Source: Thermoflexales bacterium
Lineage (GTDB): Bacteria > Chloroflexota > Anaerolineae > Fen-1058
Assembly (NCBI GenBank): GCA_016931085.1
Contig: JAFGFO010000431.1
Location: forward strand, 1-26,660
Length of the DNA stretch: 26,660 nucleotides
Reading direction: 5' to 3'
Numbering within the stretch: the first letter of the stretch is position 1; each line of letters begins with the position of its first letter. Under the pieces are notes generated by a model, which did not search any database, was not told where the DNA came from, and was given only the letters and a program-made list of their open reading frames with translations. The translations under genes and the position numbers were made by a program. This document shows positions 23,483-26,660 of this stretch, piece after piece.

Positions 23483-24919
23483 ATGAGTAAAAGCAACTTT
23501 TGTCTCCACGGACACTTTTACCAACCTCCTCGTGATGACCCTTTTAGTGGCCAGATGCCGCGCGAATCGGGCGCTGAACCCTACCACGATTTCAACGCCA
23601 AGATCACGGCCGAGTGTTATCGCCCCAACGCCCTCTTGGGCAATTTTGAGCGGGTCAGTTTCAACGTCGGCCCGACGCTCATCCAATGGTTGTCTAACCA
23701 CGACAAGATGACCTATGGCGCCATCGTTGAGGCCGACCAACGTCACCGGCAAAAGTACGGGGTAGGCAATGCCGTAGCGCAGCCGGTGCATCACAGCATC
23801 TTGCCCTTGGACCGGCGGCGTGACAAGATCACGCAGATCGCTTGGGGGATCGCGAGTTTCGATCTTCGCTTTGGCCGCAAGCCGCACGGGATGTGGCTGC
23901 CCGAGATGGCGGTCGACCTGGAAACGTTGGAGGTGCTGGCCGCCGCCGGGATTCGCTTCACAATTTTATCTGACGAACAAGTGCAGGGCGACCTGGCGCA
24001 GGGCGCTGGACCGTACCTGGTCAAGCTGGGTAGAAAACAGTCTATCGCTGTGTTCGTGCGGGATCGATTTTGGTCCAACCAACTGTCTTTCGACATCGGG
24101 CGTTACCAGGATGCCAGCGTGTGGGGCAAGATGGCGCTGTCGGATCACAAAAAAGGCTTGAAATTGCTGGCGACTGATGGCGAGACTTTTGGCCACCACC
24201 ACCGCGGCGCCGAGCACTTTTTGCACGATTTGCTGTGGCGCGATTTACCCAAGAGTCGGGCGGAGGTGACGACGCTCGAGCGTTACCTGGACGAGCACCC
24301 CCCCAAGATAGAGCTTGACATCACCGAGTACTCCTCATGGAGTTGCGGACACGGCGTGCAGCGCTGGCTGACCGGCTGCGAGTGCACGCCGGGTGACAGC
24401 CGCTGGAAGGGATCGCTGCGCCGCGCGCTAGACATCCGAGCTGGTGAGATCGATCGCGCCTACGCCCAGGTGGCGCGAGAGTGTGGCGCCGAGCCGTGGG
24501 AGCTGCGAGACGGTTATATCGAGGTCAGGATGGGCAAGCTGGATGGCCCGGCTTTCCTGGCCGCCCACGGCCTGGGGCATCTTGACAGCGACGCGGCCCG
24601 CCGCTTGCTGCTGCTGCTGCAGGCTCAATTCTATCGTCAGCGCATGTATGCCAGTTGCGCTTTCTTCTTTGAAGAGTTGACCCGCTTCGAGCCGCGCTAC
24701 GCCATTGCCAACGCGGCCAAGGCGATCGTCTTGGTCGAGCAAGCTACCGGTGTGGATTTGGCCGCCGGCTTCCGCCGCGATCTGGCGGTGGTCGTTTCAA
24801 CCCGTGTGGGGGTGACCGGCGCTGACTTGTACGATGCGATCGTCGAATCGGCTCGCTCGAACGGTTGCCTGTTGGCCGCCACCGCTCGCCGCAAAGCGCT
24901 CTGTCCCCCCAGCCCCTAA
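23483..24919 (+). CDS. GH57 family protein, DUF3536 type (478 residues)
   Basis: The opening LHGHFYQPPRDDPFSG matches the characteristic start of GH57 proteins annotated with DUF3536. The probable nucleophile is Glu141 in GMWLPEMAVDLETLEVL, and the probable catalytic Asp is Asp232 in LATDGETFGHHHRGAEHF. EYSSWSCGHGVQRWLTGCEC follows as the final conserved active-site segment. GH57 enzymes act on alpha-glucans (amylase, branching enzyme, glucanotransferase), but the activity of this subgroup is not one I know to be established. At 478 residues it seems shorter at the C-terminus than relatives of about 700-800 residues, as I recall them. Only one base separates it from the previous stop codon and no ribosome binding site is visible, which suggests coupled translation. 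It is the last gene of the operon; its stop codon lies in a bidirectional terminator. Confidence 0.85.
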   Translation: MSKSNFCLHGHFYQPPRDDPFSGQMPRESGAEPYHDFNAKITAECYRPNALLGNFERVSFNVGPTLIQWLSNHDKMTYGAIVEADQRHRQKYGVGNAVAQPVHHSILPLDRRRDKITQIAWGIASFDLRFGRKPHGMWLPEMAVDLETLEVLAAAGIRFTILSDEQVQGDLAQGAGPYLVKLGRKQSIAVFVRDRFWSNQLSFDIGRYQDASVWGKMALSDHKKGLKLLATDGETFGHHHRGAEHFLHDLLWRDLPKSRAEVTTLERYLDEHPPKIELDITEYSSWSCGHGVQRWLTGCECTPGDSRWKGSLRRALDIRAGEIDRAYAQVARECGAEPWELRDGYIEVRMGKLDGPAFLAAHGLGHLDSDAARRLLLLLQAQFYRQRMYASCAFFFEELTRFEPRYAIANAAKAIVLVEQATGVDLAAGFRRDLAVVVSTRVGVTGADLYDAIVESARSNGCLLAATARRKALCPPSP

Positions 24920-24943
24920 GGGTCTGGGAGACTCTTAGGGGCT
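24911..24943. terminator. Bidirectional terminator between convergent operons
   Basis: AGCCCCTAAG (24911-24920) and CTTAGGGGCT (24934-24943) form a perfect 10-bp stem. The left arm contains both the TAA of the GH57 gene (24917-24919) and, on the other strand, the TAG of the membrane-protein gene (24916-24918). No long U-tract is visible on either side, so its efficiency is uncertain, but the position between convergent genes fits. Confidence 0.65.
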
Positions 24944-25482
24944 AGACTTGGCTGTGCGTACAGGCTTGACTCTGCTCGCTCGGCCAGTTGCTCATCGTCT
25001 AACTCGCCGTATCCCCATGCGTGTAAATCTAACCAGTTAACGCTGACCAGCAAGCGGATTGTGGCTGGGTCGTTCTCAACGGGTACGTCTACCTGTACGC
25101 GAGGGTAGGGACCGCAGCCTTGCTGGGGTAGAGAAACGGCGGCTGCCAGCGCATCCCAGGCCACATCGCTCGGTTGGGAAAACGGCTGCCCGCCTATGTC
25201 CAGGCCGGTCAGGCGCAGATGGAGCACGTTGTCAGAGTCGATGCTGGCCGAGCCAGCAATGTGGCGCTGCGCCAGCAGGCGAGCGGCTAAGCTGCCGCAT
25301 GTGCTGCGCAAATCGGGCTGAGGAGGGGGAGAAAGATCGGTTGTGCTGGCGCGCAGCACGATGAACACCAGCGCCAGTACGGCGAGATTGGCGACCCCCA
25401 AAACGCTCAGGACGCTTTTCTGGCGGCGCGTCAGGCCGCGCCAAAGGTGTGCGATCCCCACGGCGCTCTCACCCCCGCTCAT
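24916..25482 (-). CDS. Single-pass membrane protein of unknown function (188 residues)
   Basis: I do not recognise a family. A short basic cytoplasmic N-terminus (RGLTRRQK) precedes one membrane helix at about residues 24-43 (VLSVLGVANLAVLALVFIVL). The rest is an outside domain of about 140 residues, with a Pro-rich linker, two cysteines (STCGSL and QQGCGPYP) that could form a disulfide, and strands including VLHLRLTGLDIGG and VQVDVPV. The start at 25482 gives an ATGA overlap with the stop of the upstream gene, a typical sign of coupled translation; the longer frame to 25533 would overlap that gene by 55 bases. It converges with the GH57 gene and shares a 4-base overlap of stop regions. Likely second gene of a two-gene operon. 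Confidence 0.75.
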   Translation of the reverse strand: MSGGESAVGIAHLWRGLTRRQKSVLSVLGVANLAVLALVFIVLRASTTDLSPPPQPDLRSTCGSLAARLLAQRHIAGSASIDSDNVLHLRLTGLDIGGQPFSQPSDVAWDALAAAVSLPQQGCGPYPRVQVDVPVENDPATIRLLVSVNWLDLHAWGYGELDDEQLAERAESSLYAQPSLAPKSLPDP

Positions 25483-25829
25483 CCCGTGACCTGAATGCCC
25501 TGTCGACCCCGCCAATACGGACAATACGGGCACTCTTGCCCGGTCGGGAAATCGATGCCTTCCTCGTGCGGACAGCCGAGCACGCCATCGGTGATCACAA
25601 TATCCTTGACGCCATGCGCCTCGATAAAGCCGGCCATCTGGAGCTGGACCTCCGGGTTCGTCATCACGTCAGGCCCCAGCCAGCGCTCCATGATGGGTTC
25701 AGCCTCTTCTGATTCGATGATGCCCACCGCGACCTTGGTGACTGTCTGCTCGTCAGGGCCATAATAGGCGATCGTGCCGATCGGGTACTTGATCTCTCGC
25801 CTCGGCCGCTTGCCGAACCTTCTTTTCAT
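25479..25829 (-). CDS. Small CPHEEG/CxxC protein, putative metal-binding (116 residues)
   Basis: A basic N-terminus (MKRRFGKRPRREIKYPIG) is followed by a compact alpha/beta region (TIAYYGPDEQTVTKVAVGII, FIEAHGVKDIVITDGVLG) and a C-terminal motif with Cys86, His88, Cys100 and Cys103 (CPHEEGIDFPTGQECPYC followed by PYWRGRQG). The Cys/His spacing suggests a zinc-ribbon-like site. I recall similar uncharacterised proteins with the CPHEEG-DFP-CPxCPxW pattern in bacteria, but know no function. ATG 25829 is chosen because CAGGGG lies upstream at suitable distance and the N-terminus then starts with the conserved-looking basic segment; the frame open to 25925 would run over the promoter. Its TGA overlaps the ATG of the next gene. 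A strong promoter lies directly upstream. Confidence 0.78.
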   Translation of the reverse strand: MKRRFGKRPRREIKYPIGTIAYYGPDEQTVTKVAVGIIESEEAEPIMERWLGPDVMTNPEVQLQMAGFIEAHGVKDIVITDGVLGCPHEEGIDFPTGQECPYCPYWRGRQGIQVTG

Positions 25830-25851
25830 GATGTTGCCCCTGTGTGCTTGG

Positions 25852-25880
25852 AGTATAACATGGCCACCCCACGGCGTCAA
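25852..25880 (-). promoter_or_regulatory. Strong minus-strand promoter for the CPHEEG operon
   Basis: On the minus strand TTGACG (25880 to 25875) and TATACT (25857 to 25852) are separated by 17 bases, and TGT precedes the -10, giving an extended -10 as well. The predicted transcript start near 25845 leaves a leader of about 16 bases before ATG 25829, just enough for the CAGGGG ribosome binding site. Confidence 0.75.
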
Positions 25881-25887
25881 ATGCCAC

Positions 25888-25921
25888 GGATTCGCTTCGA
25901 ATCCCGTTCGCTTCGAATCCC
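25888..25921. repeat. Tandem 15-bp palindromic repeat in the divergent promoter region
   Basis: TTCGCTTCGAATCCC occurs twice, at 25891-25905 and 25907-25921, one base apart. The first copy is part of GGATTCG-CTT-CGAATCC (25888-25904), a 7-bp inverted repeat; the second has a shorter dyad (TTCG-CTT-CGAA). The pair sits between the minus-strand -35 box and the plus-strand promoter, as expected for an operator or for a local slippage duplication. Confidence 0.7.
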
Positions 25922-25945
25922 CCATTTCCCTAAATCGCTCCTGGA

Positions 25946-25954
25946 TGCTATAAT
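25946..25954 (+). promoter_or_regulatory. Extended -10 promoter for the SPFH gene
   Basis: TGCTATAAT (25946-25954) is an exact extended -10 element. The -35 position 17 bases upstream reads TTCCCT, a poor match. The predicted leader is about 110 bases and contains a CCTAAACCTGAAACCCGAAAC stretch close to the ribosome binding site, similar in style to the glgA leader. Confidence 0.6.
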
Positions 25955-26072
25955 AATTGAGAGGTGTTTCAGTTCAGCAGCTATTTCAAAGACTACCATG
26001 AGCACGTTGTAGAGCTTTGCCTGAGACCCTAAACCTGAAACCCGAAACGATCTTTGAACAAGGAGGAAAAAC

Positions 26073-26660
26073 ATGACTGTGAAACGCAAGGCCGCTGCCG
26101 ATCTATTCGTGGAACAAAACATCATGCCCCAAGCCGCAGCCGAGTTGGAGGGCGTCCAACAGCAAGCCAGGGAAGCGCTGCCTGCCAGCGTTGTACCCAC
26201 TGCCGGCGTCGCGCCCGCGCCGCCGGCCCCCTTGCACGGCAGATGGCCGCGTGAGGCTCTGGCTGCCTTCAAGACCTCCGAGGAGCTGCAAATCGAAAAA
26301 GAGCCTATTCACGTCCGCGAGGTGGGTGCCTGGCCCTTCAAGCGCGTCATCGTGCCCCCCAACGTGTATGTGGTGCACACCCGCCTGGGACACACCGAGC
26401 CGGTGACGATCGGCCAGGGCTTGTCGTTCCGCTATAATCCCTATACCGATGCCTACCTGGTCGTGCCGGCCGCCATGCAGACGATCGGCATTATCGCCAA
26501 CAGCATCAGCCGTGAAAAGCAGGGCATCAACGTCCTGGCTTACGTCCAGTGGCAGATCAACGACTTTGCGACGGCCTACCGCAAGCTCGACTTTTCCGAC
26601 CTGCGTGACCCGCTGGGCATCGTCAACGCCCAACTGCGCGAGCAGGCCGAGGCGGCCATC
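26073..26660 (+). CDS. SPFH/band 7 (flotillin-like) protein, N-terminal 196 residues, cut by the window edge
   Basis: An open frame starts at ATG 26073 after AGGAGG (26061-26066) and runs off the right edge. Residues about 1-80 are an Ala/Pro/Gln/Glu-rich extension (QAAAELEGVQQQ, TAGVAPAPPAP) without a membrane helix. From about residue 80 the sequence reads as an SPFH domain: WPFKRVIVPPNVYVVHTRLG, GLSFRYNPYTDAYLVVPAAM, the characteristic INVLAYVQWQINDFATAYRK and then LRDPLGIVNAQLREQAEAAI. SPFH proteins oligomerise into rings or cages on membranes and recruit partners. Lack of an N-terminal anchor suggests a cytosolic or peripheral protein. It is transcribed divergently from the CPHEEG operon. 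Confidence 0.85.
   Translation, partial: MTVKRKAAADLFVEQNIMPQAAAELEGVQQQAREALPASVVPTAGVAPAPPAPLHGRWPREALAAFKTSEELQIEKEPIHVREVGAWPFKRVIVPPNVYVVHTRLGHTEPVTIGQGLSFRYNPYTDAYLVVPAAMQTIGIIANSISREKQGINVLAYVQWQINDFATAYRKLDFSDLRDPLGIVNAQLREQAEAAI

Noticed and set aside
25830..25925. Extended N-terminus of the CPHEEG protein
   Set aside because: The extension covers the minus-strand promoter and the tandem palindromes, while ATG 25829 has a suitable ribosome binding site.

Overview
The window looks like chromosomal DNA from a GC-rich bacterium, most plausibly a member of the Chloroflexota (Anaerolineae-like). This is an inference from gene content. The clues are a very large secreted DUF11-repeat protein ending in a YLPVVIKN-type tail, glycogen genes accompanied by GH57 enzymes, substrate-binding proteins fused to VWA or OmpA-like domains, an SPFH protein, and several families of short palindromic intergenic repeats. 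No phage, transposase, CRISPR, rRNA or tRNA was recognised.

Layout. Positions 1-100 hold the 3' end of an unidentified gene, followed by a small TPR protein (177-710). A near-consensus sigma-70 promoter (744-772) precedes a 4068-residue secreted protein (926-13132) that fills almost half of the window. In order it carries a signal peptide, a degenerate NodB-like region, a region with an HELRH zinc-protease-like motif, three ~120-residue repeats with acidic Ca-binding-like loops, two carboxypeptidase-regulatory-like modules, 17 DUF11 repeats, two PKD-like modules and a C-terminal domain. A heptamer-repeat dyad with a terminator hairpin (13140-13270) separates it from a fold-III PLP decarboxylase (13324-14766).

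Next is a two-gene operon (14989-18258). It encodes a membrane-anchored NMT1-like substrate-binding protein with an OmpA-like domain and a probable lipoprotein that joins a solute-binding domain to a VWA domain. No permease or ATPase gene accompanies the pair, and a perfect 15-bp terminator (18306-18338) closes the operon. The following four genes (18508-24919) form a glycogen/alpha-glucan operon: glgA, glgC, a GH57 4-alpha-glucanotransferase-like enzyme and a DUF3536-type GH57 enzyme. The last three are tightly packed (a TGATG overlap and a 1-nt gap). GlgC makes ADP-glucose, GlgA polymerises it, and the GH57 enzymes probably remodel the glucan.

The right end has a convergent two-gene minus-strand operon (25829 to 24916): a small CPHEEG/CxxC protein and a single-pass membrane protein, coupled by an ATGA overlap. 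A divergent region (25830-26072) with promoters on both strands and a tandem palindromic repeat leads into a partial SPFH/flotillin-like gene (26073 to the window edge). No gene-free stretch exceeds 300 bases. The intergenic regions of about 190-250 bases carry promoters, terminators and repeats, which are listed individually.
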